This document shows positions 1 through 10,539 of a DNA stretch of 35,559 bases, piece by piece. Within the stretch, counting starts at the first letter, position 1. Each line of letters starts with the position of its first letter. Under the pieces are notes generated by a model. It searched no databases. It was not told where the DNA came from and saw only the letters and a list, made by a program, of their open reading frames with translations. The stretch comes from Funneliformis mosseae. Its lineage: Eukaryota > Glomeromycota > Glomeromycetes > Glomerales > Glomeraceae. Location of the stretch: NCBI GenBank assembly GCA_910592005.1, contig CAJVPP010000337.1, forward strand, positions 1 to 35,559, written 5' to 3'. The position numbers were made by a program, and so were the translations under genes.

Positions 1-75
1 ACTACACAATGTATTAATTTTAGTTAGTTGGTTATGTATTTTTTAAATAAAAAAAAAAATTTTGAATTTACTTAC

Positions 76-117
76 TTGTAGCCGGAGTTAGAGGCGGTCG
101 GATACTTATGACCGCTA
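76..117 (-). CDS. possible orphan internal exon
   Basis: On the minus strand a 42-bp GC-richer block sits between a pyrimidine-rich tract ending in TTTTACAG and a perfect GTAAGT donor. Two of three frames are open; one reads SGHKYPTASNSGY. The composition (CpG-containing, unlike the A-rich surroundings) and both splice-like borders suggest an internal exon whose partners would lie left of the window and possibly further right. No family is recognisable from 14 residues, and no matching upstream exon was found, so it may be fortuitous. Confidence 0.3.
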
Positions 118-460
118 CTGTAAAAGAAAAAATAAAAATGAAATGAAAAGAAAACTAAACAAGATAAAAAATGAAAATAAGAAACTAAACGAGATAAAAA
201 AATGAAATTAAGAAACTAAAATAAAACTATAAAATAAAATTAAATAAATGAGACAAGATAAAAAAATGAAATTAAACAAATGAAAAGAAACTATAAAATG
301 AAATTAGAAAAATGAAATAAAATAAAAAAATGAAAAGAAATTATAAATGAAATTAGAAAAATAAAACAAAATAAAAAAATGAAAATAGAAAATGAAATTA
401 AACAAATGATATAAAAAAAATGAAATTAAATGAATGATAAGAAAAAAACTGAAAATTTGA
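118..460. repeat. A-rich degenerate simple repeat
   Basis: A purine-rich stretch built from imperfect copies of units such as AAATGAAATTAAAC and AATGAAAAGAAACT with almost no C. It looks like an expanded low-complexity satellite. No open frame of note. Confidence 0.8.
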
Positions 461-1200
461 TTGCCTTGCAGGCCTTGTAAGCACGTTGCAATTTCATCGT
501 CTATTTTAATTTTGCTTCATCAATTCATCATAATTTTGCTTTGTGTTTCATATTTATCTTGTAATAGGCAAATTACAATTTCTCTTACGAGTGTGTCTCA
601 ATTCTAAAAAGTAAATATATTTAATATAAATCTAAAAAATCATTTAAATATTTTTAATTATTATTTGATCTATCCCAGAATCAAGTTCTGAAGAGATTGT
701 ATAATCTTTACATAGTATAGGTTTACCTCCTACTTCTTCTCACTCCATTTTAATAATTGCAAAAGTCTTAAAAAGTATTAATTATACTATTAAGTTATAT
801 TTATTATTATATTGTTATTTATTTATTTACTTACATTGTAATTCTGTATTAAATTCCTCCATTTTAATTTGCATTAGCAAGTTGAATATATCATATCATA
901 TCTTCGATTGATTTGTTAAGCTACACTCCTTCAGAATCCTGTCTTATTACCTCTGTACCTTATATAGTACTCTTTGTTTCTCCTCCTTCTTTCATTAACT
1001 AATAAATCAATTTCATTATCCTTTCAAATGATTTTTGTAATCATTTTTGTGTTTGTAAAAAAATATGATTTAAAGGGGTAAATTAAAGTAATTTAAAGGT
1101 TGATTTAAATTTCAAAAGGTGAAAAATTATATAATGGTAAAAATACTTCCCTTTATAAATAAATTTATCTATTTGATTTAATATTTTATGAAATTTTTTA
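461..1200. other. intergenic, no gene seen
   Basis: AT-rich DNA without a supported coding region. A short moderately GC-rich patch at about 464-510 has no continuing frame. Nothing recognisable otherwise. Confidence 0.5.
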
Positions 1201-1487
1201 CTCATGATTGAAATAATACAATCTTGATTGAAATTCTAATTTATATTAAAAATAAAAAGTCAAAATAATAATTTAAGCATCATATTATAATTGTGTATCA
1301 TATTATTTATAAAAAATTTGATCAATTCAAATATAATAAGTAAAATTCATAATTGAAATAATACAATAAAAACTCTTCATGATTGAAATTCTGATTTGTA
1401 TTAAAAATAAAAAGTCAAAATAATAATATAAGCATTATATTATAATTGTAAATCATATTATTTATAAAAATTAAATCAATCTAAATA
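1201..1487 (+). repeat. tandem pair of ~140-bp repeat units
   Basis: Two direct copies (about 1201-1334 and 1335-1487) share blocks such as ATTGAAATAATACAA, AAAAATAAAAAGTCAAAATA and ATCATATTATTTATAAAAA. A third direct copy lies at about 10037-10169, on the other side of the nested transposon, so the transposon landed in or beside this tandem array. Unit identity is roughly 75-85 percent by eye. Confidence 0.75.
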
Positions 1488-2619
1488 CAGTGGCCTATAA
1501 AAAAATACAAGTGTGATTGGTTACCTTTGAACAGCTATAACTCATCAATCACAAATACTAGAAATATGATCTTATACTTGTTTTAAAGCCTAAATCTTGA
1601 ATTATATTCTGACAAATTATTTTTTTTTTTTTTGAAGTGTGGCAGTTTTGCATAATCTTTATTGAATTTATATAATACTGAGTACATATAATAAAATAGA
1701 AAATACAAAAATATCTATAAATTAATTTAAACTAAACTACTTTATCAATATCAACCTTGCATTTTACTGAACTAAACTATAAACAGAAAAGAAAAGAAAA
1801 GAAGATCTTAACAAAATTAAATTATTATACAGTTATCAAACGTCCAGAAGGGAGGGCGTGATTACTACCAATCTAAAAATATGACCAATGAGAGCCGTAA
1901 GCGTAATCGTTATAAGAGATGTAAGGTTTAAAGTTAAGAGAAGGGGAGAGAAATGTGGGAAACCTGAGAAGATCTAAGGAATAGTATAGTCTTCTTCAAT
2001 GTTATTGGTAATTTTCCAATCATTCAGGGTAGCATTTCTTTGTAACCATATCTCGTAACAAGATGTGGAGACATTATGGTAGAATAAGGACAGGAAACTA
2101 TGTAATAAATCTTTTGCAAATAAACAAGCTGTTACTTTGTTCGACAAGAAGGAAGGTATAATACCTTTAATTATATCAAAGAAACAAAATTCTATAAAGA
2201 TAGGTATTGTATTTCAAATAGGATCTGATGATATTTCTTGAATTAGAGAGTCATCTTTAAGAGTATTTAGCTCATTAAAATGGGTGATAAATTTAGTCTT
2301 ATGTATATTAATTAACTCTACAATGTTTGGTTAGTTACTAGAACAAAGTCACAAATGCTTAAAATCTTTAGTATGAGAGTGACAATAGAAATATCTTGAT
2401 AAGGATATATATCTGGGATATGAGAATTAACTACCTTTAGAGTAGAAAGCAGTTGAAGTAACATTTTAATTTTAAATCTTTTTTTGAAACAGCCTATAAA
2501 AGATGTTTTGCAAGATAATTCTTTATCATTTAATATTTTGAAGAGAAGAGGCCAGTCTATAGGTATATCATGATATTTGCTGAGGTGAGAAAGTGAAAGC
2601 AGAGATTATACCTATATAG

Positions 2620-3175
2620 CTTGTATTTTGTTTTTAATAAATAGCCAATGAGGAGCTATTATTAAATTAGAAGTGTAACAGAGGTAATAGCCTGAACCTA
2701 GATGTTCTTTGTTAATTGATAATGGTTGCGCTGGAATTTGTTTTGCTAATTTATCAACAGTATTATTAAAATGATTATCTTTGTGAGCCTGTACTTTGGT
2801 AAACAAAATAGAAATGTTGTTTTGTACAATAAGGCTGAATAACATTAACCAAATGTAAAAGTATGGGATTTTAAAAGCAGAATTAATGGATAAGGAATCT
2901 CGAAAGATGAATGACAATTTATGAAAGAAGAAGATAGCGGCTTGAGAATCAATGCAAATTTTGGTACAAGAGTTTGAAGGCGAAACATATACTGCAGCTA
3001 ATATAGCTACAATTTCAGCCAGTATAGAAGAAGAACTTGGTAATAAAAGAGTAGCATTAAAAGAAACTATTGACCATTTTTGATCAGTTTGTAATCACGT
3101 AATATCTAAACGGCAATTTGATGAACCTAAAAAGGTGAGAGAACCGTCTGTATAAAATTGAAGAAAAGTAGCAGA
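2620..3175 (-). pseudogene. LINE RNase H domain (decayed)
   Basis: RNase H would degrade the RNA strand of the cDNA hybrid. All parts are visible: FYTDGS at 3143-3160 (first Asp), ILAEIVAI near 3005-3025 (Glu), CIDSQAA near 2940-2960 (second Asp) and VQAHKDNHFNN followed by VDKLAK near 2740-2795 (His region and last Asp). The acidic residues are preserved although a TGA sits where Trp is expected shortly after FYTDGS. The long open segment 2612-2917 is the C-terminal half of this domain. It is the 3'-most domain of the element, as in I-type LINEs. Confidence 0.85.
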
Positions 3176-4069
3176 AGTAAAGTTAGATTTAAGAGTGTCA
3201 AGTAATGTAATTAAATGACTATCAAATAGTATGATAGTTAAATCTGGTAAAGGCTTTGATAGGTATTGATACAGATTAGTAAGTTTGAAAAATACAACTT
3301 CCTATAGCATAAGATCAAAAAGGCTGGATCTCCATCCTATATGTTTTTTGTACTGTATTTTGATTTCTGTGCAAAATTTAAATGGAAGTTTCATAGCACA
3401 GAAATTGTGAATATTTGTTTGAATATTTGTAATAATTGCTGTAGAATCAAAAAGGCTACATTTATTACAAGGGGTGATATCTGCTCTAAAGTTTGAGTCA
3501 AATATAGCTATATAGTGCTATACAAATATTATCTCGTTATTAATGGCTTTAACTTTTCTGATAATAAAGGTCAAAAATTGATTGGACCAAATAATTACAA
3601 AAGTGGGATTATTATTATTATTTTCTTTCAATTGAATGGTTGATAAAGGTAGATCATAAATTGACAGGTGTGGTGGATAGGTTACCGTCATATTTCTAGA
3701 TGAGATGTTAGACAAAAGTTAGAATTCTAATTTTTTAAACCAAGTTGCACGTGATATATTTGTATTAAATAGCCAGTTGATATCAAAAAAGGTAAAGAAA
3801 TAACTGTCATCCATTAATATAATTTGATCTACAAATATTATTAAGAGGATCTGAATGTTCTTGATAGACTTCCTATATACACTGATAGGTAAAATAGATA
3901 AAATGGGTAAGAAACTGCCTATAATTTAAAAGTGTTCGAAATGTTCATCTAAACATTTTCTAAAAGTGAAACTATCTAATTTAGCAGCTGATAGAAAAGC
4001 TAGCTACCAGTCTTTAAATTGAGAAGAATTATCATATGGCCAATTGGTGATTGGTGATAAATGTAACCA

Positions 4070-6150
4070 TTCTAAAAGTTAAAGTTGCATGATTCTCAGT
4101 CTAGCAGTATTTTCTAGTAAAGCAATATCATTGATCATCTTTAATAGATCAGATGATTTGGCTAGCATCTGTTTATCGTAAAGATAAGCTAAATTGTATT
4201 TAAAGGTAAAATGGATAATTGACACTGGTAAGGACTTGGTTAAACTCAGTTTATTCTTAAAAAAGGTTCTAAACGAAACCATCATCATATTACAGAACAT
4301 AGTCAGTAAAAAGGTTAACTTAGTTTTATAAATAATTCTAGGAATAATTACAGAATTAAAAACTGCAATAATCTATTTTTCTATGAGCCATTTTTGTCTA
4401 GCACGTTTTTAACTTTTTTAAATTCTGATGAAACTTGATTTTTAATGTATATTGTATTGTCAAAAAGTGAAATCCACATTCCAAGATAATGGGTAGAGTC
4501 TTTAATGGAAAGTGGAGAAAGCTATATATTCTTGTTATTAACTACAAAGCTGACAATACTGAAGTCTTTGATATTCGTCATCAAGACTGATTTCTCCCAA
4601 TTTACCTGAATACTGTTTAGAGTATAAAAGGAATCAGCAATATTCATTATATTTTAGAGATCCACTCTAGAATCCGCCGTCTAAAAGATATCATCTATGT
4701 AAGCAAGTGCTGAGACATTATTTAAAAATTTAATCAGAAGATTGTTTGATTATATCTTTCCTCCAATTTACACTTTGAGTATATTCTAATGATGAGTTCT
4801 GAATTTTGTATAATAAGGGGTTATAATAAATACACCATAAAATTAGTAAAATAATTTCTCCTTGATCTATTTCTGAAAGGACTAGAGGTTAGAACCAGCC
4901 AAAAATTCTTTAACTGGTTAATAACTGGTTAAAATATTTATTAACTGATTAATTAACTGGTTAAAATTATTTTTGTAAATTTAGCTATAGTTAGACAATA
5001 ATTTGCAATCATAAAAATATTAATTCTAGCCAAAAAATGAATTTCGACCAGATTTAAATTCATCTATTTTAACCAGTTAAAAAAAATCTTTAACTAGTTA
5101 ACATGTTAACCATTTTAACCAGTTAATTAACTGGTTAAAAATTAATCAGTTTCAACCTCTAGAAAGGACATAGTAGGCATCAGTATCACTGTATGCTGTA
5201 AAGATCTTATTGAAACGTGAAGCAAAATTGAAATTATAAGATGAACAAAAGTCATAGGAGATGTAATTTAATTAAAGTCTGAATCAGCATCCCTAAATTA
5301 ACTCTGTTATATGCTTTTGACATGTCTTAAAAAAAAATCCAAGATTATTATAGTGAAATAATGCGTCATATTTAATATTGTCTAAAATATTAATAGGTTC
5401 AAAAGTGCTTCTAAAGGGGAAACCTGCAAAATTATTGCCTTTAAAAATATTGTGCTTGGCTAAAATAGTAAGAAGCCTACTATTAACAAACTTAATAAGA
5501 GCTTTTCTAGGGCATTCTAAAAGGATAATTGGATGAGTATGATTCAGGTTATATTCCCATAGTTTGGGTTTAGGAATTGGATATACATAGGCTAAGTTCT
5601 ATCTATAAAGTGTTAAGTTATGAGATAAACAACAATATGCAATCCTCCAAAAACATTTAGAGGTAAAGGGGCTAAGGTGTTTTAACATTTTGTTCAATGT
5701 TTTTGACAGGCCAGGAGTTTTACTATCAGGTAGAGATTTAAGGATACCAGACCATTCTTTTTTAGTAGGAGGTTACATAAGGGAGTTATATATAATAGGG
5801 TCAAGATTATCTAGTGGGACATATTCTTCTTCTCATGAATCTGAAATTATTGAATTAGAGTATCTTGAGCTAATGACCTGTTGAAAGTGCTGAGCTGTTT
5901 CTCAATAGGATCTGTAAGTAACTTTTTTTCAGGGCTGTTATTGTTGATGCATCTATTCAAAAGAATAGTGATGTGAGGACGATCAAGGAGAAAATTAAAT
6001 ATAGCTAACTGATTTGTGATGAATTTCTCGCATCATTATTTAATTGCTTCTTTAATAGATTTCACTTTGTGTTCTGTTTCTTGTATTTTTGCAGCAGCTA
6101 TGAGTACTTTCTTTAGATCTTTAAGAGCAAAAACCATCATTGATAAGAAG
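4070..6150 (-). pseudogene. LINE reverse transcriptase (decayed, MITE-interrupted)
   Basis: Landmarks in order on the minus strand are LLECPRKALIKFVNSRLL near 5470-5525, motif A DMSKAYNRVN near 5293-5323 (catalytic Asp kept), motif B-like IDQGEIILLILW near 4845-4870 (the preceding Gly is now Glu), and motif C AYIDDIF near 4687-4706 (both Asp kept). THYLGMWI near 4465-4495 and the conserved C-terminal segment 4079-4300 follow. The 279-bp MITE lies between motifs A and B. Stops fall at Gln-like positions (IF*TADS, VDL*NIM, NKNI*LSP), and there are frameshifts near 4360-4390 and 4705-4740. Not functional. Confidence 0.88.
4883..5161. mobile_element. hAT-like MITE, 279 bp
   Basis: The ends are TAGAGGTTAGAACC on the left and the inverted TAGAGGTTGAAAC on the right. 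Both sides carry a perfect 8-bp target duplication GAAAGGAC (4875-4882 and 5162-5169), the hAT hallmark. The interior carries about seven copies of the palindromic motif TTAACYRGTTAA, concentrated under both ends, and no coding frame. Removing it restores the LINE RT frame across the junction, so it inserted after the LINE. Confidence 0.9.
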
Positions 6151-6699
6151 TTCAAAAAGTAAACAGTTGATGTGAGTAGAATAATATCATATTCCTGTGA
6201 GAATTAAGAGGCTTTATTGAATAAACAATTTTATTAATATCATAAATTTCTTTCAAGAGGCAAGATTTTGAATAACGTTCCAATTTGTGTAATAATTTAA
6301 TTCGTTTATAGATTAATTTGAGCAATTTAGGTCTGAGATCGCAAGTATGATGAGAAGTGTATTTGTTAGAAATATGTTTCATGGCTGCATATATAATGGC
6401 TTTTTTCAAAAGGTTCCAGGTAAAATTGACTTTGTGAATATTAGAAAGGTTATTTAAATCTATTGAGTTCAGTCTTGATTTTTTACATCTATTATCAACC
6501 GCATTAGCAAAGGTAAGTCAATCATCTTGTGATATATTATGATAAAGGAAAACAAGTTTTTTCATCATTAAGGCACTTTTGAAACTTGGGTTGATAGAAG
6601 CAAAAGCAATAGAGGCAGATATTATATAATGGTCTGAGATCAAGGTGTCTATTAGGATAACTTGATGGTTATTGAAATCAGGCAGTAAAGTGAAAGCGA

Positions 6700-7365
6700 T
6701 AGATATATGATTGATTATTATCCTTGTAGAACCTTATACATACATGTAAAGATCATCACTATTTGTAACTGATTTAACGAAGTTAAAAGTGTAACAAAAT
6801 TATTGTCAGTTATATAATCTATAAAACTTTGTGAATGCGAAAGATTGTGAGATCTAGATGGGTCAGTATTAAAGTCTTCCAAAATAATAAGAAAAAATTA
6901 GCATGAATAGCTTCATCTATAAGAATATACATTTGTTGAATTGTTTTTAAATGAAGGGGTTCGTCAGAACAAGATAAATATATGTTAATAACACGAAATT
7001 TGTTTTTGTTTTTAAATTGAAAATCAAGACAGAAAATTCGATTAAAAAAGGAAGAGTGGTAAAAGATATGGTCAGTGTGGTATTTTTTAATGAGAAATCC
7101 TACGCTGAAACCCAAGTGTCGAGTATCTGGTCTGTAGAAAAAAAGGTATAAATTTATTATTGCAGATAGATTTAAAAGGAAAGTGGTAAAGGGGTGTAGT
7201 AAAATTTGTTTCTTGAAGTGCAATAATATCTAAATGGTTGATAGAATAGAGATCAAATAAAAGTTGCTGTTTGTGTAGATCGAGTAATGAACGAGTATTG
7301 TGAGTTGTAATGTTAAAGAAAGTAGGGGTAGGTTTAACATTTGTATAATTATTTTGTATATTCAT
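6700..7365 (-). pseudogene. LINE APE-type endonuclease (decayed)
   Basis: The N-terminus reads NITTHNTRSLLDLHKQQ then LDIIALQETNF (7200-7240), the Asn and Glu metal-site motifs of exonuclease/endonuclease/phosphatase-fold LINE endonucleases. A frameshift follows near 7110, after which FNRIFCLDFQFKNKNKFRVI continues the fold in the next frame. A further shift leads to EDFNTDPSRSH near 6850-6887, the family GDFN.D motif with Gly changed to Glu. This domain would nick the target DNA for target-primed reverse transcription. Two frame changes and stops make it inactive. Confidence 0.85.
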
Positions 7366-7399
7366 AAAAGATATTTAAATGAAGAGATTGGGGTGGGAT

Positions 7400-8150
7400 G
7401 AATTAGTACTATCGTCATTAACCCAAATTGCACCTAGTTTATTTAGTTGAGAAATAGGTGTACAAAGTGATTCATTGGTTTTTCTATATACAAATTTTTG
7501 GATATGGACGACTGCTTTGAACGCAGAGTTGAGTTTTTCGATATTTTATTTGTTGTTAAGGTGAAGCTCCTCATTTTCTTGCGCAAGCTATTGGATCTTC
7601 TCTTCATATTCTATGATCTTAGATTCAGAGGTATCGACACCTTCTTTATATTGGGTTTCATCTGTTTCCATGTCAGCTTTACCTTTTCCTTTATTAATGA
7701 TATTTAATTCAGCAACTTTCTCAAGAGTAAGTGTGAAGATGTTTAAGTGTTGTTTAACAGTGTCAAGACGATGGATGGTGAAAGTAAGGTCTGTATGTAT
7801 TTTGGCAAGCATTTCTGTAAGCTCATCTAATTTAAGCATAATTTTAGTAGCATCAGATAGTTCCCATGCTGATTGATTATCACATTATTGCTGCAAAGAA
7901 AGATAATTATTCTCAACTTATTCAGACCAGGATTTGTTGGCATGAATCAACTCATCTAAAGATAATATATTATTATCTTTATTTTTGTTATTATTGTTGT
8001 TGTTATTTTTATTATTAAAAAGTGGTTTAGAGTGTATAGGGATGATAGGGAATTTGTTTACAAGTGATACATTATGATGAGTATAGTTTGCAAAGGATCG
8101 AGAATTTTTTAGATCAAATATAGTATCTTTATCATGCACGAATGTAGGTC
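7400..8150 (-). pseudogene. LINE coiled-coil region of ORF1/inter-ORF
   Basis: One frame runs through this region with stops almost only where Gln fits: KSWSE*VENNY, LSLQQ*CDNQ, EEKIQ*LAQENEEL and LNNK*NIEKLN. The sequence is heptad-rich (LDELTEMLAKIHTDL, LDTVKQHLNIFTLTL), indicating a coiled coil, as used by LINE ORF1 proteins for multimerisation. An Asn run near 7975-8030 is a low-complexity linker. It ends just before the endonuclease Met. Confidence 0.7.
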
Positions 8151-8219
8151 AAACAGACTTAGAAGGAGCTGAATAATTTTTGAATTGGATGGGTTTGAAC
8201 CTCTGGTATAGGTTTTGGG

Positions 8220-9450
8220 TTTAACAGTCCTGTAGTGCAGCATGTTTCTTTTTACATGAATGAGAGTCATATTCTAATGCAGCATAATAAGCATACAGTT
8301 TGGTATCAGGTTGTGTTCAAATAAGTCTTTTGTCATCTAAAACTATATAATCGCTATTCACCATAGCAAACAAATCTTTCTCAGATTCAAAATAGACGAA
8401 AGCATATTGTAAATTTTGGTAGTTTAGGTGGGCTTTAAAAACTACCTATGTTATTGCATTAATTGCTTTTGCAATAGGTTTCAGTTCATGTTTGGAGGTG
8501 TCTTTAGGCAAATTTGTGAGCTTGAAGACAAATTTTAAGCGAAGTTGAATTTCCTCTATTGTAGCAGAGTAAGGGTGTACGCAGACCAGGTCTTTAAGAA
8601 TAAATTGACCTTTAATATTTTTGAAAACTGTCATATCAGTGTCTTCGGCAAAGAAAATAATCACTTGTTGCTACAAGTTTTTGGTGATCATAGAACATCT
8701 TAGAATATTGCCAAATTTAGCGAATGTTGATCGGATGACGCTTTCAGATGTTGAAATGGGGATCTCTGTAACCTTGATCGCCAAAATGGGGTTGAACCTA
8801 AATAGGGTAGGATGTTTAAGTGTTATTAATTTTAAATCTGACATATTGGAAAATTTGACACAGAACGCATTATTAGCATTTACACTCATGGAGAAACCAA
8901 ATTAGACAATTTTGAGCATTTTATTTACAGAGTCTTGCTTTATAGAAGTACTAATGAAAGACAGAAAATTAATGCTGTTAAACATCTCACAAGCATAATT
9001 AATTTTTTCCTTATTATATTTTCTAAGAAGAAAAGTTTCATAGGTGCAGTAAATATAGAAAGAAGAGGCATCGCAAATATATTCAAATGAGAGTACGTTA
9101 TATAAAGAAGTATTTTTTTCAACTAAATTTTCAGTGGAGTTATGTGCTTGGTCCTTGTTCATAGTGTTGGTAATTTTGGGAGTGACTGGAAGGTAGAGCA
9201 CTTTTATTTGCAGTTTCGAGTAGGAGGTCTACTTCCATATTGCCTTAAGAGTCAGAAGTGACATTCAAGTTGTCAGCACTTTTAGTTTCAGTAGAATCAG
9301 GATGGTTAAGAATAGTGACTGTTTTCTTTTGAGGTGATTTCATAGATTGTTCATCAACGGACGAGTCAGGGTGACTATGAGTGTTACGTTAGATTTTTAG
9401 GTTATTGTTAAATTTTTTTTGAGTGACTTTTCCTATAGTAGTTTTGAGTG
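8220..9450 (-). pseudogene. LINE ORF1: two RRM-like domains and eroded zinc knuckle
   Basis: Predicted RNA-binding ORF1. The N-terminal part (9170-9440) is Ser/Thr/Lys-rich. A first RRM-like fold begins ILAIKVTEIPISTSESVI near 8750-8800. A second begins FKLTNLPKDTSKHELKPI near 8470-8530 and contains the RNP1-like YAFVYFESEKD near 8375-8410. A zinc knuckle follows at 8254-8295 with exact C-x2-C-x4-H-x4-C spacing, but the first two Cys and the His are now Tyr. Frame shifts occur near 9120-9180, with stops TAG, TAG and TGA between the domains. Role by family knowledge: binds LINE RNA in the ribonucleoprotein particle. Inactive here. Confidence 0.72.
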
Positions 9451-10036
9451 AAGTAAAAAAGAGTTTAATTATATTTTGGCGAAATTTAGTATCAAGTTAA
9501 TAATACTAATTATGTGTAAATTAACGATTTACATCAAAATTTCTTATATAGTAAACTTTGAGCATAGAAAATTTTTTTTTGTAGGTTTGCTACTATAAAA
9601 CTGACATTGGATTCGGATTCTCCGCAGTGCAACGATTCCAACAAGCTAAATTTCGTCTCAATCTAATTTTTTATATAGTGCTAGGTGATCTTTGATCGGC
9701 AATTTTCTCATGATCTACAGACCCGATTGAGACGAAATTTAGCTTGTTGGAATCATCGCACTATGAAGAATCCGAATCCAGTATCAGTTTTATAGCAGCG
9801 AGCCTACAAAAAAAATTTTCTATGCTCAAAGTTTATTAAGTAAGAAATTTTGATGTAAATCATTAAATTTCACAAATTTTGGTATTATTAACTGGATATT
9901 AAATTTATATCAGGTTATTCTTCAAGATTTAGGCTTTAAAATAAATATAAAATTATGATTTTAGCCCTCATAGTTAACTGTTATAAACTTTTAAAGGTAA
10001 TCAATAATACTTGCATTTCTTTTATAAATCATTGTA

Positions 10037-10169
10037 TAACAAGTAAAACTCATGATTGAAATAATACAAAAAGAACTCTTTGATATCAAAAATTCTGATT
10101 TGTATAAAAATAAAAAGTCAAAATAATAATACATTGTACTATTTATAAAAATTAGATTAATCTAAAAAT
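10037..10169 (+). repeat. third copy of ~140-bp repeat
   Basis: Same orientation as the pair at 1201-1487; shared blocks include ACTCATGATTGAAATAATAC, AAAAATAAAAAGTCAAAATA and TTATAAAAATTAGATTAATC. Begins directly at the right TA duplication of the foldback element. Confidence 0.75.
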
Positions 10170-10539
10170 AACTTACGCAAATTAAGTTCATAATACTCTA
10201 TAGTATTTTAAAAAGTAAGATAATTATTCAAGAAACATATTTTATTAACCACAAGAAAAAAAATTGGAATGAGAAAATCAGTTATTTATATTAATCTTCA
10301 AAAAGTGTGAGAACTAGACTAAATTATAATAAAACAAACACCTATGATTAATATTAATTTTCAAAAAACTCATAATTTAGACTAGCATCTTGCTTTACAA
10401 AAACTATATTATTGTCCTAAAGGTCTGTATTAAAATACTAAAAAATTATGGGATGCTAGTAAAAAAGCTAGCTACAGCTTTCCATTTATTGATGTAAAAA
10501 AATAGCTTAAGGGTCAAGCAATGTATTAAATTTTTTGTC

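Larger units (their letters stand above)
1621..9481 (-). mobile_element. decayed LINE retrotransposon with ORF1, EN, RT and RNase H
   Basis: A full-length but inactive non-LTR retrotransposon on the minus strand. It starts near 9481 and ends at 1621 in an A tail seen as a T run at 1620-1633. In order it carries an RRM/zinc-knuckle ORF1, a coiled-coil region, an APE-type endonuclease, a reverse transcriptase and an RNase H. Short AAATTA/AAATTTA sequences at 1614-1619 and 9482-9488 are a plausible target duplication. RNase H places it with I/Tad-type LINEs; clade assignment needs a tree. A 279-bp MITE interrupts the RT. Many TAA/TAG/TGA stops and several frameshifts make it non-functional. Confidence 0.9.
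1488..10034. mobile_element. foldback / Tc1-mariner-like element split by a LINE
   Basis: The outer ends are CAGTGGCCTATAAA at 1488 and its inverted, decayed copy ending CATTG at 10034, each flanked by TA (1486-1487 and 10035-10036), the classic Tc1/mariner target duplication. The left arm runs 1488-1619, is interrupted by the LINE, and resumes at 9482-9663. The right arm is 9725-10034, and the loop is about 9664-9724. Landmarks matching in inverted orientation include TAAAGCCTAAATCTTGAA, AACTTTGAGCATAGAAAA and CAACAAGCTAAATTTCGTCT. Without the insertion the element would be about 685 bp, nearly all inverted repeat, with no transposase, so it is non-autonomous. The TIR start and TA site support Tc1/mariner, but the family is not proven. 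Confidence 0.85.

Noticed and set aside
7498..7876. Plus-strand open frames in the LINE coiled-coil region
   Set aside because: Antisense of the LINE frame, which has the recognisable domain order.
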